This document shows, piece by piece, positions 1 through 11,651 of a stretch of 64,000 nucleotides of DNA. The DNA is from Dermatemys mawii (lineage: Eukaryota; Chordata; Testudines; Dermatemydidae). The number at the start of each line of letters is the position of its first letter. The first letter of the stretch is position 1. The DNA lies in NCBI GenBank assembly GCA_007922305.1, contig ML677358.1, positions 10,046,576 to 10,110,575 of the forward strand, written 5' to 3'. The position numbers were made by a program, and so were the translations under genes. Under the pieces are notes generated by a model. It was not told the origin of the DNA. It did not search any database and saw only the letters and a list, made by a program, of their open reading frames with translations.

Positions 1-942
1 TCAGATCTAGCTAGTGCTGTGCTATAAGGTAACTTTCTTAGATAGTCACACACCAAAGTCCTATACAGAACATGTAAACACTGATGTTACTTACCCTGTG
101 GTTCTGGTACATCCAAATGGGCTGAATATAAGCTGCATACACAGCATCTCAGACTGCCGTCTATTTAGATAATCTGACATTGTATAGTAACTACTGGGCC
201 CGTAGGGATTTGCTGAGTTAGCTTGAATCTGAGACTCATGATGGTCATCAGAAAACATATGATGAATCCCAGATGTTTGACACTAGTGGATTACTAAGGA
301 AAGCAAATAACAAAAATAATTCTTTTAAGAAGCGTCTCTGCCCCACCTCCCTCCCACAAAGAGCCAGTCTGGTCTGCTTTAGGTTGCTAACTTGCTAAGA
401 GGTGAGTGAAGGTCTGCTCATATCCAGATAAGTGTGGGAGACCTGGGGCTGTAAAATCATTAAATTAAAAACTCCATCTTTCTGCAGGTCAGGACTGTAG
501 ATCACATGGAGTATTCAAGTGTGTCATCTGGGCATGTATAATTCCAGACTCTGAGCCATCTCAACAAAATTAGATTTTTGCACCAGCTCAATTCCTTTGT
601 TGAAAAAGCAATCTAATTAAAGAAACCATGTTTCTATGGTGGGAAACATCAGACATCCTGATTGTGGGGGGAGAGAGTTGGTTTTAGGTCTTTTGGAGAA
701 CGTAGGCTTATAAATATTTCTATTTCAATTTCTTACATAGACTTATAGTTCTTTGCTTTTTAGTATGTTTTGCTTCTGTCTGTTACAGTTATGTCCTGTA
801 ACTTGCTGTTTTTATGTGCATTTGATTATTAAACAATCTTTCATCAAGATATTGTTAAAAAGGAGCAAAGAACTATCTTCCCATTCCCTACACAACCTGT
901 CTGTTAAACAACAGAAATATAAACATGCAACTGCTTTATGGC
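1..942. other. Intergenic, nothing recognised
   Basis: AT-rich unique-looking sequence. No gene, RNA gene or clear repeat was recognised; the one open frame (753-947) is lysine/serine-rich random-looking sequence. Confidence 0.5.
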
Positions 943-945
943 ACT

Positions 946-1032
946 GATCCTGCAATTAGATCCACATGGATAGACTTCGGAATTCCATTGACTAAGTGCA
1001 AGAATCCAGCCACATAGGCCTGATTGCAGGAT
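946..1032. repeat. Short palindromic dispersed repeat
   Basis: Begins gatcctgcaat and ends with its reverse complement attgcaggat, with a central cattgac core. Same style as the other 'gatcctgca ... tcaatgg' palindromic repeats of this window, which from memory are abundant in turtles. The family name is not known to me. Confidence 0.55.
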
Positions 1033-1936
1033 ATTTTGAACCTAGGCAGGGAATCTAGGATTTAAATATCAGAGAAGAACAGATCTGTTCTGCAACTAAC
1101 CTGCTCTAGTGGAAAACAGGCTCAAAAGGTGAATTCTTCTATTGCATTGTTCTGGGTGTAGGTTAATAGTTTCTAGTTTGTTTGAACATGCAGACACTTC
1201 TAGGCAATTCATCATTCTGCTATAATTCCTTTCTAGAGTAGCCCCAGGTAAAGCTGACCTTTGCACAGGTTTAACATTTCACCCTCACACCTTAAAGGCT
1301 TGAGAATTTGACTGACACAAAGAACTAATGTGTGAACAAATACAGCACTCCCGTTGCGAGTTCCTCTCAGGGATCCATGCCTCCCATTAGAAAGGGGAGA
1401 GTCCAATGGATATCAGTGAGGATCGAAGTACGGCTCTCAAGACTGCTTCCATGTGCCCGTAATGTACCACCTCACCTCTACAGCATGACCCCCAGTATGC
1501 GATTATATGGCACTGTCATTTTTTTCTGAAGAAGAACTCTGGCTCCGAACACCTCCCTAGTTCTTGGAAGTTTCAGTCTGAATGCGATCTCCATTTTGAA
1601 GCTGGCACCTGTTGATCTAAGGCCCTGAACCACAACCCCTGATCTCTGGGGATGTATGTTCTGTGCTTAACGTGTGTGTGTAGGGTGGAGGAGAGGGAAG
1701 CCACAGGGGGTTGCAGACCAGGAAATACACGCATTTAAAAATCAAGTTGCTAAGGGGGCACGTCCAGCATTCTGTAATCGAAGCTGTTCCCAGATTACAA
1801 CGGAGCTCCCGTTTTTTCAGACCACTTTAAGCCCTGAGTATGTTGTGGCTCTGTAGCTGAACTTTGTGCCTAGGCTAACCTCAGATTTCCCCCTTTCAAG
1901 TTGACATAGGTGCTACACAAAACAGCCGGGTCAAGG

Positions 1937-2058
1937 TAGGGTGACCAGATAGCCTGATTTTATAGGGACACTCTTGATATTTGGGGCTGTTTTTCATATG
2001 GGCTCCTATTACCCCTCCCCCCGTGCAGATTTTTCACACTTGCTGTCTGGTCATCCTA
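1937..2058 (+). mobile_element. hAT-type MITE, copy 1
   Basis: Starts tagggtgaccagat and ends tctggtcatccta, a terminal inverted repeat shared with the copies at 22898 and 52688. Flanked by ggtcaagg (1929-1936) and gatcaaag (2059-2066), an 8-bp target duplication with 6 of 8 matches. An 8-bp duplication is the hAT hallmark. At 122 bp it cannot encode a transposase, so it was moved in trans. Confidence 0.85.
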
Positions 2059-2439
2059 GATCAAAGGCCAGGAAAACTCTGTCTTCATGAACGACCGAAG
2101 GAGACCTTGATGCTTCTTTCTGCTGCACACTATGGAAGGGAGCCCATGGGATGGGGGACAATGGGCCGCATGGACATCAGCTATGCTGCATGCTCCTCAC
2201 AATCCCTCCAGCTTGCACAAGTCCCTTGCATGAATTTTGAGGCTCTAATGGAACTCAGAAGGACCTGGTTGGCAGAAGAAGGGAGGAATTGGGAGACGAG
2301 TTGCTCTACTCTGTATTTTTCCTTTTTCAGGGCAGCATAAGTTAAGCTACAATTTGCACATTGCCACATAAATCACAGCTGCCTTAAGTGGCAACAATTC
2401 CCCTTCTGCAGCTTCAACAATCAGAGAGGCCTGTTGTGA

Positions 2440-3400
2440 TAAATGGGCCTACAACAATTATCCTAACTGTGAGCTTAACTGTAAGATGTGAGTGAATGAA
2501 GTGTGGCAATAACCTGTAAGGACAACGGTTGATGGGAAAGGGTGCAAAAAGGAGACAGCAATACTGAATTACTCCAAATAAAATGGCCTATGGGTGTAAC
2601 TCATTTAGGTCATGCCTGATAAACAAAAGAAATGCGGGACTGGCAGTTAATGGACCAGAACTGGTGTGTGGGGAATTAGGGCTAATTTGTGGACAAAATA
2701 ATGAAGGGACGAGCTTTTCCACTCCCATTTGGGGTCCTTCAGCAGGAGAAAAAAAGTGGCTACTGGAGCAAGCAACCCCATCATGGGTGCCATCCCAACT
2801 ATCTCCTGGACTCTACGCATTCATCAGCCTGCTCCTGAGAGAAGTCTTGACCAGAGGGGGTCAGAGAGAGACCCAGATGATAGTGCCACCTCTGCCAGGT
2901 CTGGCTGCATCCCAAACACCACGTGGGATGTGAAATGTTGATTATACATCCCCTCTTGCTTCCTGCTTCCCTTTGTTCCTCCCCCAACAAGGTGTCTTTT
3001 CCTTCCCCATCTTATTTCTACCCTTTTCTATCCCTCATCTTTTGCCTTCTGTCTAATAAGAGTCTCACTTAGCTGGCCAAAACTCCATTTTTTACAACAT
3101 TGCTGTAAGCCTCTGACTGGAGGCAACTAAAAAAGCAATGCTGTAAGCAGCTTGATGCTGGTACAAGTTTGCCAGGTCTTGGAGTGGCTGGTAAGACTGT
3201 GTGATGGGCTTGTGAGACTGCAAATGAGAATCAACACAGAATCAGAGACAGAAGCTGCATTTTCTGTGTTTGCTGCTGTTTTCTCTCCCCTGTATGTGTT
3301 TGTCTTGTTTTGCCTTCTTGGAAACAGGATTGGATTTTAATGGTGACAATGACAGCTCCAGCCCACCACAACTAATTTCTCTTTCTCCCCAAAATGACAG
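2440..3400 (+). repeat. Possible LTR/ERV-derived repeat, family uncertain
   Basis: A roughly 1-kb stretch that, from memory, resembles a dispersed turtle retroviral-type repeat (segments around 2640-2990 and 3060-3370). I cannot see clear LTR boundaries, target duplications or intact reading frames. The 116-aa frame at 2583-2933 lies within it and is not treated as a gene. A repeat-library search would settle it. Confidence 0.35.
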
Positions 3401-3429
3401 TTACTATTAACTTTAATACTATCTAATCC

Positions 3430-3525
3430 ATTGAAAATCAATGGGAGTTAGATGCCTGGGCACTTCTGGAAATCCTTTTAGGTGCCTACCTGCACTTCAA
3501 AAAGACTTTTGAAAATACTGACCCA
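3430..3525. repeat. Short palindromic dispersed repeat
   Basis: Contains 'ttgaaaatcaatgggagttagatgcctgggcac ... ggtgcctacctgcacttcaaaaagac', the arms of which are roughly complementary about a central loop. Similar to 19219-19296. Confidence 0.5.
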
Positions 3526-3645
3526 AAGTACCACAGTGGAGGAGAAGGGAAAAGGTTGATGTTTCCTTGCTTTTATCAGTCACAACTAACATCTTGGGCC
3601 AGATTTTGACCAGCATCTTGTACCTAGCTAATTACTAACTCCTGC

Positions 3646-4674
3646 TTAGTATGATTCCGAAAGGAAGAGGTTAAGCAATGGCCACCACCAATTTGGATCC
3701 ACGTGGATATTTGATCTAAAATAGCTGATAAAATAGAGTGCATTTATAAAAATAAATCCTGGATTTTGAAGCAGCTGTGGAAAATTGATTTTTTGGCGCT
3801 TTCCTTGTCCCACAGCAGGATTCTGCAAGATAAAAGCCGGACGTCTTTTTCAACCAATTGTGAACTTAAGTAATGTTCCTGTTTACACAACTGTATAAAA
3901 ATGGGAGACGTCTGGCAGCCTAACAGGTGTCGTAATTCTGGATCTCCCCTTGATCTCTCATTGTGTTCAAACTTACTGTAACTAAGAGAGAAAAAAGAAA
4001 AGAAAGCCAGCTGCAAGCTCAGATCTCTCCTGCAAATACCACACAAATGCACAAGCGCTGAAAGAAGCACTCAGTTTTTGGGAGGCAGCAAGCCGCCCGT
4101 AGGCAGGGACTCAAGTAGCTTCCCCTATAACTTTATCTTGGGAAATTCATTTTGGCCTGAAAATTGCAAGATTCCCTTAGAAGAGAAGTAAGAGAAGTTC
4201 TGGGTAGTTTGGAGCAAATTCATCACAGTGGGTTTTTCGGTAAAATTTACAGATTTATAAAAATTGACTTGGGCTTCAAATTGCAACTTTTGTAAAATTG
4301 TAGAATTAAGTGGGGTGGGCCAGCTGGGAAGTTCACTGATGCAGAATGACTCCTTGGCAGTATCCCCTGGCAAGGATCTTGGGGAAACCTGTTTGGATTT
4401 TAAAGATGCGCAGAGGAGAGAGTCTGGTCCTCCATACTCATTCTGTTATGCCTCTCCATCAGTGTGAATCTACATGCACCACAGAATGACATTTATCTAG
4501 AGATGACCTGTATTCCAACTTGGGCATAATTGTAGACAAAAAGGAAACTAAATGGACTGGGAGCGTAGCAATGTTTAAAGTAAATGCACAAGCCTGAAAG
4601 GGAAGTGTATAAATAATTACTTTGTTGCTCTATAGTGCCTTTTTGCACTTTTCAAAAGTCTCAGTGGACTTTTC
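3646..4674. other. Intergenic, nothing recognised
   Basis: Several overlapping short open frames on both strands but none with similarity I recognise. No clear repeat or RNA gene. The 108-aa minus frame (3744-4070) is cysteine/leucine-rich without motifs. Confidence 0.5.
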
Positions 4675-4745
4675 AAACATGGGTGTTATTACTTGCCATT
4701 TTACAAACAGGGAAACTAAGGTACCATAAACTTAAAAGATTAAGC
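4675..4745 (-). repeat. MIR-like (CORE-SINE) fragment
   Basis: Contains 'gttattacttgccattttacaaacagggaaactaaggtacc', matching the well-conserved MIR core 'cattttacagatgaggaaactgaggc' in order and spacing. This motif order is the complement of the SINE sense strand. Fragment only; no tRNA head seen. Confidence 0.6.
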
Positions 4746-4987
4746 TCTGGAATCACAATTATTCACCTTTCTCCCCCACCAAAATGCACCATGGCACTAT
4801 GATCCTCAAACTGTCCCCAGTGCAGAGCTCGGCTACAAGGGCACAGTCTAACTCAAAATGTTTTGGGCATTTCTGCTATAACATTTTTGTTCAACAAAAC
4901 TGACTCCCAATTGCTTGATATTCCCAGACTTCTCAGGAAACAAACAAACACTGACATTTTACCCTCTGTTCTTACCCTCCCCAATAG

Positions 4988-5042
4988 AAAGTCTATATAC
5001 ATAGTAGGCCAGGACCTATCTGGCCTACTATATATAGACTTT
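4988..5042. repeat. 25/23-nt inverted repeat (hairpin)
   Basis: Arms 4988-5012 and 5020-5042 are complementary except for a 2-nt insertion in the left arm; the core tagtaggccag/ctggccta is perfect, with loop gacctat. TA-rich sequence continues to about 5068. Not matched to a known element. Confidence 0.75.
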
Positions 5043-5265
5043 ATATAGGCTATATATAGACTATGTATCCCATATTCCTTTGGGGCCCAGTTCTAAATGA
5101 TCTAATCTCTTGAATAAGGTCTACTTAATGTAAGAGTTGAAATAATAACCACCCCTGTTTAGTACTTGGCCTTGACCCAGCATAGAAGTAATAACTTATA
5201 ATAGAAGATGGTGTTTAAGGAAGATGCTTTGCAATCGTTGAATACCTGCACTGATTTGGCTTAGT

Positions 5266-5564
5266 AAGGCTTGGTCTACACTAGGGGGAGGGTTCGACCT
5301 AAGATATGCAACTTCAGGTACATAAATAAGATAGCTCTAGCTGGCGCATCTTAGGCCGATTTACCTGCTGTCCTCACAGCAGCAGCAGTCGGCAGCAGGC
5401 TTCCCCGTCAACTCCAGCTTGCGCCTTTTGGCGAGCTGGAGTCCCGGAGTTGATGGGAGTGCCTTTGGCGATCGAGTGAGCACATCTTGATGAGACGCAA
5501 TAAATTGATCGCCAATAGATTGATCACTACTCACTGATCCGGCGGGTATTGAAGACATACCCTA
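5266..5564 (+). mobile_element. MITE of the 'gtctacacta' group
   Basis: Starts aaggcttggtctacactag and ends gaagacataccct, whose reverse complement (agggtatgtcttca) is an imperfect match to the start, giving terminal inverted repeats of about 20 bp. Internal CpG-derived, hairpin-forming segments (ctccagcttgcgc ... ggcgagctggag at 5412-5442) are typical. From memory this is a very common turtle nonautonomous DNA transposon. It explains the local frame at 5361-5558, which is not a gene. No convincing target duplication was found. Confidence 0.7.
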
Positions 5565-6790
5565 AGAGGTTAATGTGGTTGGTGCCTGTGTAACAGCTCT
5601 GGCTAGAAGTTACATTCATCTCTAGGAAAGCTTAACATTTATTCTTCTCTCTGGTCAATTTTCCAGGTTTGATCCTGCTTTTTAATATTTGCCCTTTGGA
5701 GGACAGTACATTACAGTTTCGTCTACATGGCTTGCCCTCTTCTGGTTGTGTAATGGGATGGGGCTTTATAGTGGAAAACTGGGAAAGGAGTTGAAAAACG
5801 GGGCTGTTCATAAGATCACCAGAAAGTCCCCTGTCTTTTGAAAACCTCCCCATGTGGTTTCCTGAATACAGAGCAGGAGCACTGCAAGGAACCCTTTGCA
5901 TTTGTTTGACGTATTTAAGTAATATTAAAGTCTGCTGTTTGTTGATGTTCAAAGGAAGAGAACCTATATATCAACACCGCACATTTTTTAAAGCCTCTTT
6001 TAAAATTTTGTGTTAGGCAACACCCCTTTGAAGTCTAATCCAATCAGCAACATATGTCTTCAGAGTTAATCCCAAATTCTTCAGTACAACCAGTAATGTT
6101 ACATAAAGGCCATCAAAAGAATAACAGGATAGTAACATTAATATTTATGTAGCTCCCCAAAGTGTGCAAGGTGCTATCCAGATAAATCAGGAGTTACGAG
6201 GGGCACATGATGATATCATTTACACTAGTGTAAATCCAGAGTAACTCCATTACTGGTGTAGCTGAGAGCAGAAATTGATTTAAGTAGCCTTATTTGTACC
6301 TCACCTGCTCTAGGTTTACTCCATTATGTGCATTAACAGCAGTTACTACTCAAATTGAAACTCAGATTTCAAACATTAAGTTTTAACAATGCGACAATTT
6401 CCACTCCAAGCAGTTCCCAGGAATTGGTTTATGCTTTATGTCCCTTTTAGAACTTTACATTCTTCCCCTCTCCCTTCCATTTGCATTTTCCAAGTGCCTT
6501 TATACACCGCTTCTGTTATATTGTATTGTTTGGGTCTCCCAGCTGAATAGCTTGGTTTTGGCCAATATAACTCTCTTGAAGTGGGCTCATTTTCAATATC
6601 AAATGGAGTTTAAAAGGGGGAACAAAATTGCAAAAAATTAATGAAAAGTTGCATTTATTGCTTACCTCCAACCATATTTGAAAGCTGGCAGACGGAGACA
6701 TAACAAGCCCCAAAGGCTGCAAGTTGAAGCTAGAGAAATTCAAACGGTAAATAAGATATACATTTTTTATACTGTAACAGTTATTAACCA
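5565..6790. other. Intergenic with minor repeat fragments
   Basis: No gene recognised. A short 'ctagtgtaaatccagagtaactccattactggtgta' segment at 6225-6262 belongs to the palindromic repeat group. The 106-aa minus frame (5632-5952) and the 91-aa frame (6516-6791) show no recognisable domain. Confidence 0.45.
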
Positions 6791-6794
6791 TTGG

Positions 6795-6980
6795 AACTAT
6801 TTACCAGGGCTGTGGTAGATTTTCTATCTATTGTAGCCTTTAAATTAGGACTGGATATCTTTCTCAGAGACATACTCTAGTTCAACCACATGCTATAGGT
6901 TTTGCTGCAGGAATTACTAGCGGTAATTCTATGGAATGCATTATGTAGCCAGCCTCGATGGTTTCTCCTAGTCTTAAAAA
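6795..6980 (+). mobile_element. CR1 LINE 3' fragment
   Basis: Reads 'aactatttaccagggctgtggtagattttc', 'ttaggactggatatctttctcagagacatactctagttcaacca', and 'ggtaattctatggaatgcatta'. This is the conserved end of CR1 ORF2 plus 3' UTR (the family's LPREVV-type tail region and 'ctagttcaaccac' segment). No internal domain remains; the frame is broken. Confidence 0.7.
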
Positions 6981-7039
6981 TGTGTGAATATATACCCTTC
7001 AGCAATAATAGGGGAACAGGTTGAATTTGCAAGGTCACT

Positions 7040-7386
7040 ATTAGAGCTAGATGAATTCTCTTTTCAGTGAAAAATGCTGAAAAATACATTTTGCGGGGCA
7101 CTAAAACTATTTGAGAATTTGGGTTGAGTTCAGTGAATAGTTTCATCTGAAAAAAAACCTGAATTTTTTTCAGGACTGCCAAAATGTTTGGTTTTGACAT
7201 TTTTGACACCAATCATTTCAAAAATGTTGTTTCGAATGGACATTTGTTTGATCTGAATGAAGTGGGTTTGTTTTTTCATTCTGATGAGAAAAAATCAGTT
7301 TCAGCTTGAAACTAACCAAATTCTCTTTTGGATTTTTCAGTTCAGCCAACAAATTGAAAAGTCAATGAGTCGCATCCACATCTGAC
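7040..7386 (+). repeat. A/T-homopolymer-rich dispersed repeat, copy 1
   Basis: Begins attagagctaga and continues with repeated gaaaaa/tttttc motifs (cagtgaaaaatgctgaaaaat, catctgaaaaaaaacctg, gacatttttgac). The start matches the complement of the end of 20138-20380 (gaccagctctaata), so the two are one family. From memory a frequent turtle repeat; class unknown. Confidence 0.5.
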
Positions 7387-8230
7387 CTTCAGCACTGAAT
7401 TACATTAGTGCATTTTTGTCATCTTAAAAACACGTAGGCAAGAATATTGTCTCTTTTGGTTCCTGTAGCTATGGATTGTTGCATGACACTTATGCTCTGG
7501 GATCATGGGCACAGCATTATGTAATGACCATGAGTTAGCTTTTCTGAATTGTAACCAATTTCCAAGACTTTCGTTGTATTGTACAGATGTTCTACACTAT
7601 AAATGGTTTTTGTCTCAAAGGCTGTAAGAAGATGGAGCCACTGTCTTTATTATTGTTCTCTTTTACAAATCATCTGCATTGGTGTTTGCTGTTGGCGGAT
7701 GATTCATTTGTTCTGTGAATTGTCTGAAATGTAAAATAATATGACCCAGAGGATTTATTGCAGGATTGGCAACATTCTAATACATCAAGACATGAACCAA
7801 AATCCGATGAGTTCCAGAAAAGACTAGGTAGATTGCTATTACAGATACCATATTATGTAGTTCTCTTGGTTCATTTGGATACTGTTAGGAGAATTAGGCT
7901 ATGGACCATAAATCCTATATTTCCATCTGTGTCAGTTCACCATGTAATTCGAATATATTATTAGCATGTATAATTTTTTGCCGCCATGAAACATTTTTCA
8001 TGTACAGAACACTCCTTGCTGTGTGACCTGACATTTTTCTCTTTACAGATTTGAAATACAAGCTACACAAAATAGTTTCTCTCTCCTCTCCAATTTTTGA
8101 ACACATGCTTTTGTTCCCTTAGCAGAAGGGAATATAATAAAGATCATGTTTAGAGAACAGAGGAGTAAATGAAGAACTGCAGCAGGTGCTTTAGAAATAG
8201 CAGTATATGTGCCATCATGGATTTATTTTC
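7387..8230. other. Intergenic, nothing recognised
   Basis: AT-rich unique-looking sequence; no gene, RNA gene or clear repeat was recognised. Confidence 0.45.
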
Positions 8231-8458
8231 CCCGACCAGAAATTTTTGATATTAAAAACCTCATTTTCATCTACATTTTCCACAGGAAAAGAATGGATTT
8301 TTAGCAGAAATCTGAATCCTGAAAATTTTCAATTCCCATTTGAAATATTTCCATTTTCTGGCAGTTTTCAATGAAAAAAATATCAAAATTTCCCACCAAA
8401 AAAATTAAAAACCCCAAACAAAAATACATACAATTTTCCATCAAAAATATTTTTGGAT
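8231..8458. repeat. A/T-homopolymer-rich dispersed repeat, copy 2
   Basis: Starts cgaccagaaatttttgatat and consists of gaaaattttc/tttccattttc motifs like the 7040 and 20138 copies. The minus-strand 67-aa frame here is Phe/Ile-rich by composition, not coding. Confidence 0.45.
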
Positions 8459-9750
8459 AGAAGAATATTGGTCTGTACTTAGTTACATGGCTTTCTGTCT
8501 TCAAACAATAATTCCAGGAACATTACTAGAGCAAACTTCTGACTGGGTGAGCAAACCACATTAAGATTTAAGTCATAGCCTAAATGTTTATACTCCAACC
8601 TATTGTCTCATGGCCCATGTGACTTGACAAAGGTTACAGAGAAAATCAGTGTCAATGCTGGGTTCAGTTTCTTATTCTGAGTCCCTCGATTAGTTCTCTA
8701 GATCATGCTGCCTTTCGATAGTTGGTAGGGTAGGGAGTTTGACCCTTTCAGTTGTGAACTGATCAGGAGTCATCCCAAAAATCTAGATGCTTATGAGCTA
8801 TGCTTTTCTCTGACTCAAAGGCCAGGAACGGAGAATAACTTGTGAACTTAAGGAAACAGCTGTGGCAGGATTTCAGTAACACTGATCACTCTGAGTCAGT
8901 TACATTTGCCAAGCAGTCTTCACAAGAAAAAGGGGAGAAACTGATTCTTTTAAATTTACACTGAAAGTTGAGATTCTAATTTACATTTCTAGTTCCCTCA
9001 AATTAGAGAGGCCCTTGGCAGTTGGCTTTTCAGCCCTGCAAAATCTGACTCTGCTGAATATAAATAGCACTGAATGAACTAGCTAGTTTGCTGAAATATA
9101 ACTCTGAAGTAAGAAAACAAACTACTAATACTTTTTCCTCTAGGTGATAGTATGTAATTCTGTACATGCAACAACATGTGAGCAAGGCAAAACAAATAAA
9201 ACATCCTGACTTAAAATGCTTACCAATATACTTGTTAAGTATATGCCAGACGCATTCATAACTTTTTTTTGTTAGCCTCCTGCATTGCCAAGTCAGAGCA
9301 GTCAAAAATAATGAAAAATAGCCCACAAATACAGTCTTTCTAATATTATTTGTCTTGATCAATAGCATCACTCCTTTCTTCCCTCAGAAATGTGCCATAT
9401 AGAGCCATACTTGCTCCTCTTAGGTCTTATTGTATAAGGTAAGCAAACATTTTGTTCCTGTAGCCACATCCATCCCTGGAGCCCACTGCTAGTTCTTGTC
9501 ATTTTACTACCATATTTTCCTACTGAAAGAAATTGTCCTCATTGCTGTTTGGAGGACCCCCCACCACATTTACTAGCTGGCTGACTATGCCACGAAAGCG
9601 GAATCCATTCAAATGCTGCCACCCTTGCATGCAAGGAACAATTGGAAAAAATAAAGAGGAACTTTTTTCTCTTGAATCTGTTATTTCCAGTGATCTGAAC
9701 TGTTACAACAATAGCAGGGAATGCAGTTGCAGAGGGAAGGTTGAATTTTA
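8459..9750. other. Intergenic, nothing recognised
   Basis: No gene, repeat or RNA gene recognised. The 113-aa minus frame at 9030-9371 and the 72-aa plus frame at 9533-9751 lack motifs and good initiation or splice context. Confidence 0.45.
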
Positions 9751-9779
9751 AGTTGATGGTGTCTCTGTAAGTTGACTGG

Positions 9780-10400
9780 ATAGGTGAAAGTACTGTGCAC
9801 TAAACAGAAACTTAACTGACTGCTCTCCCCCTGCAACTATTCTCTGTAAATCCAGACCGCGATACTTTCCTGGGTTGTCCTGCGTTCCCAGGGCGACAGA
9901 GATAAATAAGTGATTAAATGTCAGCAGAACAAAACAAGTGGTTGTAAGGGTTAAGCATTATATACAGAGGTGCCGGGAAATTTAATTAGTTTAATTGACC
10001 ATGGATAGGTAAAATTTCTCTCTTTTGGTGACCTGACAATGGTGTTAATTTGGCTGCTCTGCCGTTCAGCACTGTTTCAGATCCCTTTTGTACACGGGCT
10101 CAGTAGCTTGAAGATGTACCTGTCGATGCTGATGAGAACGTTCAAAGCTTTGAAGTTCTAAACAGGAAACTTGAGTCTAGTTTTTTTTTTTAATTCTGCT
10201 TTTCTGTGTCCCACCGTGCTTCTTTCCTCATTCTCCTTTCACAAGTCATCACTCACAGGGGAGCTGCGGCATTACTGAGACGCCATCTTTGCAGCGGACC
10301 AATTTTTAATTTTAATCCCTCTCTCCAGAGCACAGCTCTAATTCAGCCTTTGCGCGTGTCCATGGCAGGCCATAGATTTATAATCCAGAGATAGCCAAGA
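9780..10400. other. Candidate conserved non-coding element
   Basis: No transposon signature. Contains several homeodomain-type cores (gataaataagtgattaaatg at 9901-9920, tttaattagtttaattgacc at 9980-9999, a gattta/taatcc cluster near 10372-10386) and retains CpGs (gtcgatgctgatgagaacg, gacgccatc, gcagcgga, gcgcgtgtc). These fit an old regulatory element in the interval downstream of MACROH2A1. Inference only. Confidence 0.3.
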
Positions 10401-11368
10401 TTAAGAGAGTTTGATTGATCAAGTTTCCCATGCAATCAACTACAACATGGTCACAGCCTTGTTTCATTTCCTAAATTCTATAGCACCTGATGTAAAACAT
10501 ACTGCATGGGCCATTTTCTACCTTCCTTCTGCTTGGGGAACTGGCATTTATTTCATAGGCAGGGATTGTGTGCATATCAAAGGCTGAGTGTGGGCGTATA
10601 GTATTTTGTAAGGATTCACTTGTGCCATATATGCATAGCCCTGTGTTGAGGCAGTACAGAGTTCTATCACCTCAGTAAAATCCAGGAGAGATTCTGCCTC
10701 ATGGAGAATTCACTCACTGCCACATCACTTCACAGGGCAAATCAAATTCCCACCAGGTCTGCTAGGTAGTGCAAAGTGGGACAGAGGGCCTGTATGTATG
10801 GCCAGGTATCCTTGCCTCCTCTCCTAATCCCTTTGGAGAGTCTTGGGAATCAAGATGGTGAAATCCATGTAAATTACAACTAAGGTTTCATGCCCTGGCC
10901 TCTATGTGCACCTATATAACAGCTGAGCACAGTCTGCTCTTAAGTGATTTCTTACTAGAAGAGAATACATTATCCTACTGGATATTTTTTCCCCTTCACA
11001 TTAAAATGAGAAGGATAGTGCCAGTTCTTAAATAACTTGCCTTAATTTATTGGACATGATCGGTTAGTTGGTATGTTTAAACTAACACATCAGTGTCAGT
11101 CTGTTTCCTTCTATGGTGTATTGTCACGTTTGTGATGTCCCTGACGCCACAGCACACTGGGTTGCCCCTCCTCCCTTCTTTAAAACCCTTTTCAAGGCTA
11201 TTTATTTTAGATAACTGTTTGGACATGCTATTGAAAGCCACTTCATTTATTTACATTTTTGTATCATTAAGGCCCTTCTGGATGAAAAATAAAGTGTTTT
11301 GTAGTGAAAACAGGAAACGGAGAGTGAAGAGGATGACCCTTTTCACACATTTTTGTCTGATACATTCA
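10401..11368. other. Intergenic, nothing recognised
   Basis: Unique-looking sequence with no recognised gene or repeat. The 112-aa frame at 11093-11431 runs into a palindromic repeat and is treated as chance. Confidence 0.45.
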
Positions 11369-11458
11369 CTTAGACACTTGAGCACCTGCTTAACTTTAAG
11401 CATGTACACAAATGCACTTCATGGGATTTAAGCACAAGCTTAAGTCCTGTGCTGAATC
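11369..11458. repeat. Short palindromic dispersed repeat
   Basis: 'cttgagcacctgcttaactttaagcatgt ... cacttcatgggatttaagcacaagcttaagtcctgtgctgaatc': the two halves are mostly reverse complements (gcttaa cores). Same general class as the other palindromic repeats listed. Confidence 0.5.
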
Positions 11459-11618
11459 AACACTTTAATGAGGATTCACTAGCAGTCCATACTTTGCAAA
11501 AGACGACACAGACCAATGACCTTTGCTCAGAGGTAAATAAACTAACCTCACTTCTGTCAGATATTGTCCATATATGTCTGATTTTAAATGGAACCGCTGA
11601 CAAATGAACAGACATTGC

Positions 11619-11651
11619 ATATATATATATATATAATATATATATAATAAA
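11619..11651. repeat. (TA)n microsatellite
   Basis: Alternating TA tract interrupted by single A insertions; simple repeat. Confidence 0.9.

Noticed and set aside
2181..2369. Overlapping frames on both strands at 1981-2369
   Set aside because: They begin in MITE copy 1 and have no domain.
5361..5558. 65-aa minus frame with charged residues
   Set aside because: Explained by the MITE at 5266-5564.
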